The notes below the pieces were generated by a model. The model worked only from the letters and a program-made list of their open reading frames with translations. It made no database searches and was not told the origin of the DNA. Position numbers and translations under genes: made by a program. From Cellulomonas composti (lineage in GTDB: Bacteria > Actinomycetota > Actinomycetes > Actinomycetales > Cellulomonadaceae), in contig NZ_BJWG01000003.1 of assembly GCF_007990245.1 (NCBI RefSeq), forward strand, positions 62,001 through 126,000: a DNA stretch of 64,000 bases, in the 5' to 3' direction. This document shows, piece by piece, positions 26,084 through 34,067 of the stretch. How positions within the stretch are numbered: position 1 is the stretch's first letter; every line of letters begins with the position of its first letter.

Positions 26084-28183
26084 TCAGGTTCCCGTCGGCA
26101 GGTGGGTGCCCCACCACCGCAGCACGTGCTCGAAGCGCTGCAGCCGGTGCAGGGGACGGCCCGAACGCGTGAGCTCGTGCCCCTCGCCCGGGAAGAGCAG
26201 CAGCTCGGCGGGCACCCCGCGACGACGCAGCTCGACGAACCACCGCTGCCCCTGCTCGACCGGGCAGCGCCAGTCCTGCTCGGAGTGGATGACGAGCGTC
26301 GGCGTGCGCACGCTGCCCACGTGCGCCATCGGCGACTGCGCGGCGACCCGCGCCGCGCCCGCCTCGTCGGCACCGTCCCCGAGGTACTCCAGCCCGAAGA
26401 ACCACCCGATATCGCTGGACCCGACGAAGCTGACCGGGTCGAGGAAGCCCCGTTCGACCACCGCGGCCGCGAACCGGTCCGTCCGGGTGGTCAACCAGGC
26501 CGTGAGGTAGCCGCCGTACGACCCGCCCATCACCCCGACGCGGGCGGGGTCGAGCGAAGGGTCGCCGAGCGCCTCGTCGAGCAGCGCGAGCACGTCGTCG
26601 GCGTCGACCGTCCCGAACGCCCCACGGATCGCCGCGCCGTGCGCATGCCCGCGGCCCGAGCTGCCGCGCGGGTTGCCGTGCACCACCGCGTAGCCCGCCG
26701 CGGCGAGCACCTGCACCTCGTCGAACAGCGCGTGCGTGTACTGCCCGAACGGCCCGCCGTGGATCATGAGGATCGTCGGGTACGGGCCGTCGCCGTGCAC
26801 ACCCGCGTCCGGCAGCGTCAGCCAGCCCTCGACCCGGTACCCGTCGGGTGCGTGCGCGACAAGCGGCGCAGGCAGCCGGAGACGGCCGGTCGCCCGCAGC
26901 GGGGCGGACAGGTCGGTCACACGCCGTGGCGCCCTCGCCCCGACGCTCCCGGAGGTGGGGTCGAGCACCACGAGGTCGCCCGACGAGTCCGCCCGGGCGA
27001 CCGCCGCGACCACCCGGCCTCCCCCCGCGTCCGCACCGAGGACCACGCTGTCGCCGTCGACGAGGTCGACGAGACCGTCCGGCCCGAGCCTGGACAGGTG
27101 CACGGCTCCGGAGCGCTGCGGCGCCACGACCGGGGCCCCGTCGACCTCGAGCAGCACGCCCGGGTCCAGGTCCACCGACTCCGCGTCCGTGAGCCGGGTC
27201 GCCGGGCCGAGCGGCCGACCCGCCGCGTCGACGCGCACCTCCCACAGGCCTGTCGTCGCCGCCACGAAGTCCCGCCCCGAGGGCCCCACGTCGCTTGCCA
27301 GCAACCAGACGCGCGTACCGTCCTCGGCGACGCGGACCGCCTCGATGCTGAGCGTGGACCCCGCGTCGGCGTCCGTGACAGGCAGCAGCCCGCCTGCTTC
27401 GACCCCGCCCGCCTGGGCCGAGCCCCCGTCGACGCCTGTGACTCCTCCTTGCGCGCTCGCTCCTTCGCCGACCGGGACGACCACGACGTCGTTGCGCAGG
27501 TCCCGCTCGCGATCGGTGTGTCGCGCCGCGATCGCGACGAGTGCGTCGCCGGTCGGGAGCCAGGCGAACGCGGACACGTCCAGGCCGGCCGGACTCACCG
27601 CGACCGCCGTTCGCGTCGGCGCCGTGTCCGGGACGGTGGCGAGGATCGGGGCCGGGTCCTGCGCGTCGGCATCGGGCAGGTCGACGACATGGACGCGCCG
27701 GGGCCGGTCGCGCGTGAAGCCGACCCCGTCGCCGCGGTACTGCAGCTCGGTGATCAGCCGCGGCGGTTCCGCGGCGGGGTCGCCGCCGGGCAGGTAGCGG
27801 CCCGCCTCGGCCTCCCGCGCGAGGAACGCGACCCGGCGACCGTCGGGCGAGACCGCCGGCGCCGAAGCTCCCAGCGGCGCGTCGCTCAGGACCAGGGGCT
27901 CGCCGCCGCACGGCTCGACCGCGTGCACCTGCGCCCGCCCGCCCCGCTCGGCGCGACAGAACACGACCCATCGCCCGTCGGGCGAGACGGCCGGTGCGGT
28001 GTCCCGGTGCCCGCGCGTCAGCGGACGGACCGGGCCGTCGTCGAGCGGTACCCGCCAGAGTCGGCCGACGTACTCGTCGCAGTCGCGGTCGGGTCGCAGC
28101 ACCGACACGATCGCGGCGGAGCCGTCGGGCAGGACCGCGGGACGGCCGGGGGTCTGGAGCAGGAAGACGTCGTCGGGGTGCAC
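26084..28183 (-). CDS. S9 family serine peptidase (prolyl oligopeptidase/acylaminoacyl peptidase type)
   Basis: The 699-residue protein has an N-terminal beta-propeller of WD40/TolB-like repeats (PAVSPDGRWVVF and PAVSPDGRRVAFLA) and a C-terminal alpha/beta hydrolase. The catalytic Ser is in GVMGGSYGGYLTAW near residue 552, Asp in HSEQDWRCP near 631 and His in GEGHELTRSG near 669. The oxyanion region is MIHGGPFGQYTH. There is no signal peptide, so it probably degrades peptides in the cytoplasm. A Gly/Ala-rich insertion (SAQGGVTGVDGGSAQAGG) interrupts the propeller near residue 245. The start is GTG, 27 bases after nrdR, suggesting an operon. Confidence 0.92.
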   Translation of the reverse strand: MHPDDVFLLQTPGRPAVLPDGSAAIVSVLRPDRDCDEYVGRLWRVPLDDGPVRPLTRGHRDTAPAVSPDGRWVVFCRAERGGRAQVHAVEPCGGEPLVLSDAPLGASAPAVSPDGRRVAFLAREAEAGRYLPGGDPAAEPPRLITELQYRGDGVGFTRDRPRRVHVVDLPDADAQDPAPILATVPDTAPTRTAVAVSPAGLDVSAFAWLPTGDALVAIAARHTDRERDLRNDVVVVPVGEGASAQGGVTGVDGGSAQAGGVEAGGLLPVTDADAGSTLSIEAVRVAEDGTRVWLLASDVGPSGRDFVAATTGLWEVRVDAAGRPLGPATRLTDAESVDLDPGVLLEVDGAPVVAPQRSGAVHLSRLGPDGLVDLVDGDSVVLGADAGGGRVVAAVARADSSGDLVVLDPTSGSVGARAPRRVTDLSAPLRATGRLRLPAPLVAHAPDGYRVEGWLTLPDAGVHGDGPYPTILMIHGGPFGQYTHALFDEVQVLAAAGYAVVHGNPRGSSGRGHAHGAAIRGAFGTVDADDVLALLDEALGDPSLDPARVGVMGGSYGGYLTAWLTTRTDRFAAAVVERGFLDPVSFVGSSDIGWFFGLEYLGDGADEAGAARVAAQSPMAHVGSVRTPTLVIHSEQDWRCPVEQGQRWFVELRRRGVPAELLLFPGEGHELTRSGRPLHRLQRFEHVLRWWGTHLPTGT

Positions 28184-28210
28184 CCGACGATCTCACCCGA
28201 GTCGGTGGCG

Positions 28211-28747
28211 TCAGGCAACCGAGACCGGCGTCGAGCCCTCGCTCTCGTCAGGTCCGCCCGCGGCCGAACCCTCGGGCACGACGTCGCCGGAGTCGCGCCC
28301 TTCGCGCTCCGCGCGCAGCACCGTGATCGCCGCCTCGAAGTCCTCGAGCGACTCGAAGGCCTGATAGACGCTCGCGAACCGCAGGTACGCGACCTCGTCG
28401 AGCTCGCGCAACGGGCCGAGGATCGCCAGGCCGATCTCGTACGCGTCGATCTCGGCCGAACCCGATGCGCGCAGCGTCTCCTCGACCTTCTGGGCGAGCA
28501 GTGCCAGATCGTCCTCGCTGACCGGCCGCCCCTGGCAGGCCTTGCGCACGCCGCCGGCGATCTTCTCCCGGCTGAACGGTTCGGTCGCACCGGAGCGCTT
28601 CACCACCGACAGGCTCGTCGTCTCGACCGTGGTGAACCGCCGGTGGCAGGACGGGCACTGACGACGCCGGCGGATCGAGGCACCGTCGTCCGAGGTGCGA
28701 GAGTCGACCACCCTCGAGTCGGGGTGACGACAGAACGGGCAGTGCAC
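28211..28747 (-). CDS. nrdR: Transcriptional repressor NrdR
   Basis: Nucleotide-sensing repressor of ribonucleotide reductase genes. The 178-residue product has the N-terminal zinc ribbon ([16 protein letters not shown] and then [12 protein letters not shown]) followed by the ATP-cone domain ([20 protein letters not shown]). The GTG at 28747 gives the canonical start. The C-terminal tail of about 25 residues after the ATP cone is longer than in many NrdR proteins and is acidic and Gly/Ser-rich. No ribonucleotide reductase gene lies in this window. Confidence 0.95.
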   Translation of the reverse strand: MHCPFCRHPDSRVVDSRTSDDGASIRRRRQCPSCHRRFTTVETTSLSVVKRSGATEPFSREKIAGGVRKACQGRPVSEDDLALLAQKVEETLRASGSAEIDAYEIGLAILGPLRELDEVAYLRFASVYQAFESLEDFEAAITVLRAEREGRDSGDVVPEGSAAGGPDESEGSTPVSVA

Positions 28748-28835
28748 GGGTCCTCCGGTCGGCCACAGGGGCACCTCGACCGCCCGGGAACTCCGCGCGG
28801 CTCCCCGCGACCGTAGGGGCCCGGACGACCGCTTC

Positions 28836-28861
28836 GCAAGGACCCCTCACGAGGGGGTTGC
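28836..28861. promoter_or_regulatory. Hairpin upstream of nrdR
   Basis: CCCCTC (28843-28848) pairs with GAGGGG (28851-28856), extended by GCAA (28836-28839) with TTGC (28858-28861) across a small internal loop. It lies about 90 bases upstream of the nrdR start and could be a leader structure or terminator. Confidence 0.45.
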
Positions 28862-28879
28862 ACAACCGCGGGCCGTTCA

Positions 28880-28898
28880 CTAGGTTAGCCTTACCTCA
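28880..28898. promoter_or_regulatory. DtxR/IdeR-type iron box
   Basis: The 19-mer CTAGGTTAGCCTTACCTCA differs at only three positions from the consensus TTAGGTTAGCCTAACCTAA bound by DtxR/IdeR iron-dependent repressors in actinobacteria. It includes a TAnnnT -10-like TAGGTT. It lies 133 bases upstream of nrdR on the other strand, and no iron-uptake gene is adjacent. Confidence 0.6.
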
Positions 28899-29038
28899 CA
28901 GAGCGGGCTGGGGGGCTCAGCAGTGAGGCGCGGGGGGCTGACGTGTCAGTCACGTCGCCGGGGTTGTCATGATCCCGCACACCCGCAGCACCCGCGTGAC
29001 CGAGGCGAGTCGGGCACGCGCAGGGACGGGGCGTCCCG

Positions 29039-29073
29039 GGTGGGGGCGGTCGCATCGAGCGGCCGCCCCCACC
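29039..29073. terminator. Strong GC-rich hairpin downstream of the LysM gene
   Basis: GGTGGGGGCGG (29039-29049) pairs perfectly with CCGCCCCCACC (29063-29073) across a 13-base loop. It lies 60 bases past the LysM stop on the minus strand, and would also end any plus-strand transcript starting at the iron box. Confidence 0.6.
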
Positions 29074-29082
29074 ACCGTCTGG

Positions 29083-29136
29083 CGTGCTTCCTCGGCTCAG
29101 GCGCCTTCCTCAGCTCAGGCGCCTTCCTCGGCTCAG
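29083..29136. repeat. 18-bp tandem repeat, three units, overlapping the LysM stop codon
   Basis: Units start at 29083, 29101 and 29119 (GCGCCTTCCTCGGCTCAG-like). On the minus strand each of the last two carries the codons GCGCCTGA, so the gene's terminal sequence with its stop codon is repeated downstream. Confidence 0.85.
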
Positions 29137-29543
29137 GCGCCCGGGACCTTCAGCGTCTCGCCCGCCATGACCTGCGGGCCCGAGAGCCCGTTGAGCCGCA
29201 CGAGCGCGTCCACGGCGTCCTGCGTGCTCTCCCCGTCGGCGCGCACGCCCGCGGCGATCTGCCACAGAGTCTCGCCGGGCGCGACGACGTGCTCGACGTA
29301 CCCGGAGCCGACGGCCTCGTCCGCGGCGGCGCGGGTCCCGAGCACGAACGCGCCGGCCAGCAGCGCGAGCGCGAGCAGCGCCACGACGACGCGCCCGCGC
29401 CACGTCAGGTGCATCGGGCCGCCGGAGCCCACGCGCGGCTCACCGGGCACGACGTCGACCCGCGGCCGCGTCGACGCGCGCCGCGCCTCCACCCGCGCAC
29501 CACGCAGGACCTGCCCCGTGGGAGCCATCGTCATCGCGCTCAT
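29133..29543 (-). CDS. LysM-domain membrane protein, probable SOS cell-division inhibitor
   Basis: The 136-residue product has a basic cytoplasmic tail, one membrane helix near residues 62-82 (VVVALLALALLAGAFVLG) and a C-terminal LysM domain (YVEHVVAPGETLWQIAAG to GETLKVPGA). Its place divergent from lexA, with SOS boxes between, matches the unrelated but functionally similar division inhibitors YneA of Bacillus and DivS of Corynebacterium. LysM binds peptidoglycan. The ATG at 29543 follows AGGAGA. The inhibitor role is inferred from context and topology. Confidence 0.8.
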   Translation of the reverse strand: MSAMTMAPTGQVLRGARVEARRASTRPRVDVVPGEPRVGSGGPMHLTWRGRVVVALLALALLAGAFVLGTRAAADEAVGSGYVEHVVAPGETLWQIAAGVRADGESTQDAVDALVRLNGLSGPQVMAGETLKVPGA

Positions 29544-29673
29544 CGTCGTCTCCTGTCTCCGGTCCCGAGCCGAGCTCGGAACCAACCGTCCGCCGTTCGT
29601 CGCACTGCTGTACGTCGTACTGCCGCTCGCCACTTCGCTGTTCGTCGCAGACCACCAGTCGAACGCGCGTATG

Positions 29674-29689
29674 TCATACACCTGTTCGT
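29674..29689. promoter_or_regulatory. Degenerate second LexA-like site
   Basis: TCATAC-ACCT-GTTCGT matches the SOS palindrome at nine of twelve defined positions. It is nearer the LysM gene than the better site at 29743, so it may serve that promoter. Confidence 0.35.
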
Positions 29690-29742
29690 CATACGTCTGT
29701 ACGATGTCTACCAGACGGGTCCGACACGCGTCCAGACACACC

Positions 29743-29758
29743 TCGAACAGATGTTTGA
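29743..29758. promoter_or_regulatory. SOS box of lexA/LysM
   Basis: TCGAAC-AGAT-GTTTGA differs from the SOS consensus at one position. It lies 19 bases upstream of the lexA -10-like element, so LexA bound here would block the -35 region. This is the expected autoregulatory site. Confidence 0.85.
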
Positions 29759-29777
29759 GTTCGTGCCGACGGCTGCG

Positions 29778-29783
29778 TAGGCT
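29778..29783 (+). promoter_or_regulatory. Putative -10 element of lexA
   Basis: TAGGCT fits TAnnnT. It would give a leader of about 110 bases before the ATG at 29900, which itself has GGGAGG upstream. Confidence 0.4.
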
Positions 29784-29899
29784 CACCGTCGAGGCACAAG
29801 CGCACCACCGACCACTGACACGGCCGCCGCCGGCGGCCCGCGGAGGTCGTGGAGCGGCAGGCAGAGGCGGCTCAGCCGCCCGGAGCGGGAGGTGGCGTG

Positions 29900-30637
29900 A
29901 TGGCGCAGACAGGCGGCGGCGGGCACGATCAGGGCGGCGCGACCGTCCACGAGCTCCCGGACTCCCCCGCCGGATCCGACGGCCTCACGCCCCGGCAGCG
30001 GCTCGTGCTCCAGACCATCCGCACGTCGGTCGAGAGCCGCGGCTACCCGCCGAGCATGCGGGAGATCGGTGAGGCGGTCGGCCTGACCAGCCCGTCGAGC
30101 GTCAAGCACCAGCTGATGGCGCTCGAGCGCAAGGGCTACCTGCGGCGCGACCCGAAGCGGCCGCGCGCGATCGAGGTCGTTCACCCGGACGACTCGCGCA
30201 GCGTCGCCCCGTGGTCCGCGACGGACGACCACGCCGACGACATCGACCGCGACTCGATGCCGGCGCCGTCCTACGTCCCGGTGGTCGGACGGATCGCCGC
30301 GGGTGGTCCGATCCTCGCGGAGCAGGTCGTCGAGGACGTGTTCCCGCTGCCGCGCCAGCTCGTCGGGGACGGCGAGCTGTTCCTGCTCAAGGTCGCGGGC
30401 GACTCGATGATCGACGCCGCGATCTGTGACGGCGACTGGGTCGTGGTCCGGCGCCAGCCCGTGGCCGAGAACGGCGAGATCGTCGCCGCGATGATCGACG
30501 GCGAGGCCACCGTCAAGACGCTGCGGCGCAAGGACGGGCACGTGTGGCTCCTGCCGCACAACGCCGCGTACGCGCCCATCCCCGGCGACGACGCCACGAT
30601 CCTCGGACGCGTGGTCAGCGTGCTGCGCAGCCTCTGA
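29900..30637 (+). CDS. lexA: SOS repressor LexA
   Basis: Self-cleaving repressor of DNA-damage genes. The 245-residue protein has an N-terminal winged helix ([20 protein letters not shown], with [20 protein letters not shown] as the recognition region), the Ala-Gly cleavage site in [15 protein letters not shown] near residue 134, the catalytic Ser in [11 protein letters not shown] near 169 and the Lys in ATVKTLRR near 206. The ATG at 29900 follows GGGAGGTGG. The frame is open farther upstream, but that extension lacks conservation. The SOS box at 29743 indicates autorepression. Confidence 0.97.
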   Translation: MAQTGGGGHDQGGATVHELPDSPAGSDGLTPRQRLVLQTIRTSVESRGYPPSMREIGEAVGLTSPSSVKHQLMALERKGYLRRDPKRPRAIEVVHPDDSRSVAPWSATDDHADDIDRDSMPAPSYVPVVGRIAAGGPILAEQVVEDVFPLPRQLVGDGELFLLKVAGDSMIDAAICDGDWVVVRRQPVAENGEIVAAMIDGEATVKTLRRKDGHVWLLPHNAAYAPIPGDDATILGRVVSVLRSL

Positions 30638-30650
30638 CCGGCACGCGACT

Positions 30651-30708
30651 GCTGATCGCACGAATGCTGATCGCACGACAGCTGATCGACACCACTGCTG
30701 ATCGACAC
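30651..30708. repeat. 15/16-bp tandem repeat, four units
   Basis: GCTGATCG recurs at 30651, 30666, 30681 and 30697, embedded in imperfect 15- to 16-base units (GCTGATCGCACGAAT-like). It follows the lexA stop codon and precedes the terminator. Confidence 0.8.
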
Positions 30709-30710
30709 GA

Positions 30711-30752
30711 CGACGCGCCGCCCGCACCCGTCAGGGTGAGGGCCGCGCGTCG
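30711..30752. terminator. Hairpin between convergent lexA and ldh
   Basis: CGACGCGCCGCCC (30711-30723) pairs with GGGCCGCGCGTCG (30740-30752) with one mismatch, and an inner CACCC/GGGTG extends the stem around a GTCA loop. It probably ends both transcripts. Confidence 0.75.
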
Positions 30753-30781
30753 TTCGTCGGGCAGCGCGGGGTACGAGCCGG

Positions 30782-31795
30782 CTAGAAGCCGAACTGGCGC
30801 GCCACGGCCTTCAACCGCACGGCCGAGGCGCGCAGACCCGCGAGCTCGTCGACCGACATCGGCGTCCGCATCCGCGCGCCCGCACCGTGCGCTCCGACGA
30901 TCGTCGGGACCGAGAGGCACACGTCGTCGATGCCGTAGTAGTTCTCGAGCAGCGTCGAGACGGGCAGGATGTTCTGCTCGTCCTTGAGCACCGCCTCGAT
31001 GATGCGCGAACCGGCGAGCGCGATCGCGTAGTTCGTCGCGCCCTTGCCCTCGATGATCTTGTAGGCCGACTCGACGACCTCGTGCGCGATGCGGTCGCGG
31101 ACCTCCTGCGTGAGCGGACCGGTGCCTGCCTGGCCCTCCCACTCGAGCAACGGCACGGCGCCGATCGACGCCGAGCTCCACAGCGGCAGCTCGGAGTCGC
31201 CGTGCTCGCCCGCGATGTACCCGTGCACGCTCTGGACCGCGACGCCGGTGTACTGCCCGATGAGGTAGCGCAGCCGCGACGAGTCGAGCACGGTGCCCGA
31301 GCCGAAGAGCTGGTTGGAGGGCAGCCCGGAGATCTTCAGCGCGGCGTAGGTGACGACGTCGACCGGGTTGGTCACCATCACGTAGACGGCGTGCGGCGCG
31401 ACCTCGACGAGCTGCGGCAGCACCTTGCGGACGAGCCCGATCGTCCCCTCCGCGAGGTCCAGCCGGGACTGGCCGGGCTTCTGCTTGGCACCCGCCGTGA
31501 ACATGATGATGTCCGCGTCGGCGCACACCTCGATCTCGTCGGACCCGACGACCTCCGCCATCTGCATGAACTGGATGCCGTGGCCGAGGTCGAGCGCCTC
31601 TGCCTCGACCTTCGCCTTGTTGACGTCGTACAGCGCGACCGAGCGCGCCGCGCCGCGCATGAGCGCCGCGTAGGCCATCGTCGAGCCGACGGCACCCGCG
31701 CCGACGATCGCGAGCTTCGACGGACGCCGCACCGGCCGTTCGTTGGTCGTCTGCTCCTGCCGGTCGCCGTCGGCCTGGTCGCCGCTGTCACTCAT
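30782..31795 (-). CDS. ldh: L-lactate dehydrogenase
   Basis: NAD-dependent interconversion of pyruvate and L-lactate. The 337-residue protein has a charged N-terminal extension of about 25 residues, the NAD-binding KLAIVGAGAVGSTMAYAALM, TAGAKQKPGQSRLDL, VTNPVDVVTYAAL and the catalytic IAGEHGDSELPLW near residue 197. The Gln at the AKQKPG(Q/E)SR position indicates lactate rather than malate specificity. The start has GGGGAG upstream. It lies 95 bases downstream of the dinG-like gene, with a perfect 15-bp tandem repeat in between. Confidence 0.95.
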   Translation of the reverse strand: MSDSGDQADGDRQEQTTNERPVRRPSKLAIVGAGAVGSTMAYAALMRGAARSVALYDVNKAKVEAEALDLGHGIQFMQMAEVVGSDEIEVCADADIIMFTAGAKQKPGQSRLDLAEGTIGLVRKVLPQLVEVAPHAVYVMVTNPVDVVTYAALKISGLPSNQLFGSGTVLDSSRLRYLIGQYTGVAVQSVHGYIAGEHGDSELPLWSSASIGAVPLLEWEGQAGTGPLTQEVRDRIAHEVVESAYKIIEGKGATNYAIALAGSRIIEAVLKDEQNILPVSTLLENYYGIDDVCLSVPTIVGAHGAGARMRTPMSVDELAGLRASAVRLKAVARQFGF

Positions 31796-31815
31796 CTGTG
31801 TCTCCCCGTCGTCGG

Positions 31816-31873
31816 CCGTGCTCGTGCGTGCCGTGCTCGTGCGTGCCGTGCTCGTGCGTGCCGTGCTCGTGCG
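31816..31873. repeat. Perfect 15-bp tandem repeat, 3.9 units, upstream of ldh
   Basis: CCGTGCTCGTGCGTG is repeated without change from 31816, 31831 and 31846, with a 13-base partial copy from 31861. It ends 20 bases before the ldh start codon on the minus-strand side, so it would lie in or near the ldh leader. Confidence 0.95.
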
Positions 31874-31890
31874 GTGGTCAGGCTAGCCGC

Positions 31891-34062
31891 TCAGGAGTCC
31901 CGCAGCCGCGCGAGGGCGGCCAGGACGACGTCGCGGTCGTCCGTCCGCCAGAAGGGCGGCATGGAGCGCGCGAGGAAGTCGCCGTAGCGCGCGGTGGCGA
32001 GGCGCGGGTCGAGCACCGCGACGACGCCGCGGTCGTCCAGACCACGCACGAGGCGACCCGCGCCCTGCGCGAGCAGCAGCGCGGCGTGTGCGGCGGAGAC
32101 CGCCATGAAACCGTTCCCGCCGGCGGCGGCGACCGCCTCGGACCGGGCCGAGCGCACCGGGTCGTCCGGCCGAGGGAACGGGATGCGGTCGATCAGCACC
32201 AGCCGGCACGCCCGGCCCGGGACGTCGACGCCCTGCCACAGCGACAGCGTCCCGAACAGGCACGTCGGCTCGTCTGCGGCGAACTGCCCGACGAGCGTCG
32301 GGAGCTGGTCGTCGCCCTGCAGCAGCACCGGCACATCGAGCCGTTCCCGCATCGCCTCGGCCGCGGCCGTCGCGGCACGCCGCGAGGAGAACAGCCCGAG
32401 CGTGGCACCGCCCGATGCGCGCACGAGCGCCTCGATCTCGTCGAGCTGGGCGTCGGTCGCGGGTTCGCGGCCCGGTGGCGGCAGCCGGCGCGCGACGTAG
32501 CAGATCCCCTGCCGGGGGTAGTCGAACGGGCTCCCCACGTCCAGTCCGTGCCACGGCGCGGTCGCCGGTTCGGGCCGATCGGGCTGCGGCGGCGGAAGTG
32601 CCGTCCCGGCCGCCTCGGGCGGCGCCGCGTGGTCGGGTCCGGGCAGGCTCGTCGGACCCTCGGGCTCCGCGTCGGGCCGGCGTGTCAGACCGAGCGTGCG
32701 CGCCAGCGGCTCGAACGACCCGCCGAGGGCGAGCGTGGCCGAGGTCAGGACGCCCGAACGACCGGCGAGCAGGTGAGTGCGGATCAGCCCGTTGACTGCC
32801 AGCGGCGCGGCGTGCAGGCGCGTCTGGATCGCGCCGGAACGGTCCTCGCCCCGCTCGCACCACAGCACCGACCGCGCAAGGTCCTCAGGGTCGGCGGTCA
32901 TCCGCTCGGCCGTCTCGAACAGCGTGAGCACGGCCGAGACCGCCATCTGACGGCCGCCGTCCGGCGCCGGCTTGTCCGCACCGCCCGCCGTCGGACGCAG
33001 GAGCGACATGAGGGTTCGTGCGGCGTCGCGCACCGCCGCGGCCGCGTCGTGCACAGCGGGCGGCAGTCCCGCCGCGAACCGGCCCTCGGGCAGTGCCACG
33101 AGGGCCACCGCCAGCGCGTCGCCCGCGGCCTCGAGGTCGCTCGACGGCACGCCACCGTGGCGCCGGGCGAGCCGCGCGGCGTGCTGGACGGTGCCGAACG
33201 ACAGCTCCGCGGTCGCCTGCGCGGTCACTCTGTCGGCGAGCTCGTGCGCCTCGTCGACGACGAGGACCTCGTGCTCCGGGAGCACGCCGGGCGACCCCGA
33301 TGCGGCGATCCCGAGCATCGCGTGGTTCGTCACGACGACGTCGGCGCTGCGCGAGCGCGCCCGCGCATGCTCCGGGAAGCACTCGGTGACGAGCGGGCAC
33401 TTCTGACCGAGGCACTCCATCGACATCACCGAGACCTGCCGCCACGCGCGGTCGGTCACGCCGGGCACCAGGTCGTCGCGGTCGCCCGTCTCGGTCTCGA
33501 TCGCCCACGCGCGCACCCGCAGCACCTGCTCGCCGAGCGACTCGCGGCGGTCGCCCGCCGCACCGGCCGTCGGCGGGTGCTCCGCCGCGCCCGCCGGCTC
33601 GCCGACCTCGAACAACGTGCCCTGCTCGTCCGCGGGGTAACCACCCTCGACCTTGTGCTTGCAGAGGTAGTTGTGCCAGCCCTTGAGGAGCGCCACCTCG
33701 GGGCGACGCGGCAACCGCGGGGCGAGCGCGTCGGCGACGATCGGCAGGTCGCGTGTCAGGACCTGGCGCTGCAGCGCGAGCGTCGCCGTGGACACGACGA
33801 CCCGCTCGTCGGTCAGCACCGCGTGCCGCACGGCGGGCACGAGGTAGCCGAGCGACTTGCCCGTACCGGTCCCCGCCTGCACCAGCAGGTGCTCGCCGGC
33901 CTCGATGCTGTGCGCGACGGCGCGCGCCATCTCGTGCTGCCCGTCGCGGCGGGCGCCGCCGAGCGCGCCGACGGCCAGGTCGAGCAGTTCGTCGACCGTC
34001 GGGTCGTCCCCCCGCGTCGGGGTGGTCGCCCCGGTAGCCGCGGGCGCGGGTGCTTCCGCCAC
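31891..34062 (-). CDS. DinG-family ATP-dependent helicase (XPD-like)
   Basis: The 723-residue superfamily 2 helicase has Walker A LVQAGTGTGKSLGYLVPAV near residue 62, a DEAH box in VLVVDEAHELADRV near 269 and C-terminal VLIDRIPFPRPDDP and GAGRLVRGLDDRGVVAVLDPR motifs. Four cysteines (one in YLCKHKV and three in MECLGQKCPLVTECF) between motifs Ia and II match the iron-sulfur cluster ligands of XPD/DinG proteins. It probably unwinds 5'-tailed or R-loop DNA. The GTG start lies five bases after hflX. No SOS box is seen directly in front of it. Confidence 0.93.
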   Translation of the reverse strand: MAEAPAPAATGATTPTRGDDPTVDELLDLAVGALGGARRDGQHEMARAVAHSIEAGEHLLVQAGTGTGKSLGYLVPAVRHAVLTDERVVVSTATLALQRQVLTRDLPIVADALAPRLPRRPEVALLKGWHNYLCKHKVEGGYPADEQGTLFEVGEPAGAAEHPPTAGAAGDRRESLGEQVLRVRAWAIETETGDRDDLVPGVTDRAWRQVSVMSMECLGQKCPLVTECFPEHARARSRSADVVVTNHAMLGIAASGSPGVLPEHEVLVVDEAHELADRVTAQATAELSFGTVQHAARLARRHGGVPSSDLEAAGDALAVALVALPEGRFAAGLPPAVHDAAAAVRDAARTLMSLLRPTAGGADKPAPDGGRQMAVSAVLTLFETAERMTADPEDLARSVLWCERGEDRSGAIQTRLHAAPLAVNGLIRTHLLAGRSGVLTSATLALGGSFEPLARTLGLTRRPDAEPEGPTSLPGPDHAAPPEAAGTALPPPQPDRPEPATAPWHGLDVGSPFDYPRQGICYVARRLPPPGREPATDAQLDEIEALVRASGGATLGLFSSRRAATAAAEAMRERLDVPVLLQGDDQLPTLVGQFAADEPTCLFGTLSLWQGVDVPGRACRLVLIDRIPFPRPDDPVRSARSEAVAAAGGNGFMAVSAAHAALLLAQGAGRLVRGLDDRGVVAVLDPRLATARYGDFLARSMPPFWRTDDRDVVLAALARLRDS

Positions 34063-34067
34063 GCGCG

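Larger units (their letters stand above)
28748..29132. other. Intergenic region between nrdR and the LysM gene
   Basis: This 385-bp gap shows no convincing protein gene. From left to right it holds a hairpin (28836-28861), a DtxR/IdeR-type iron box (28880-28898), a palindromic CTGACGTGTCAG, a strong terminator-like hairpin (29039-29073) and 18-bp tandem repeats (from 29083). A short RNA or small peptide transcribed on the plus strand from the iron box to the hairpin is possible but unproven. Confidence 0.6.
29544..29899. other. Divergent LysM/lexA promoter region
   Basis: This 356-bp gap contains the LexA box at 29743-29758, a weaker LexA-like site at 29674-29689 and the lexA -10-like TAGGCT at 29778. 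A run of degenerate CGTAC/GTATG-type half-sites between 29585 and 29710 is also present. No gene is apparent in it. Confidence 0.7.

Noticed and set aside
28836-29075. A cobalamin riboswitch upstream of nrdR, as seen near nrdJ in other actinobacteria
   Set aside because: No B12-box-like sequence was found and no nrdJ gene is adjacent.
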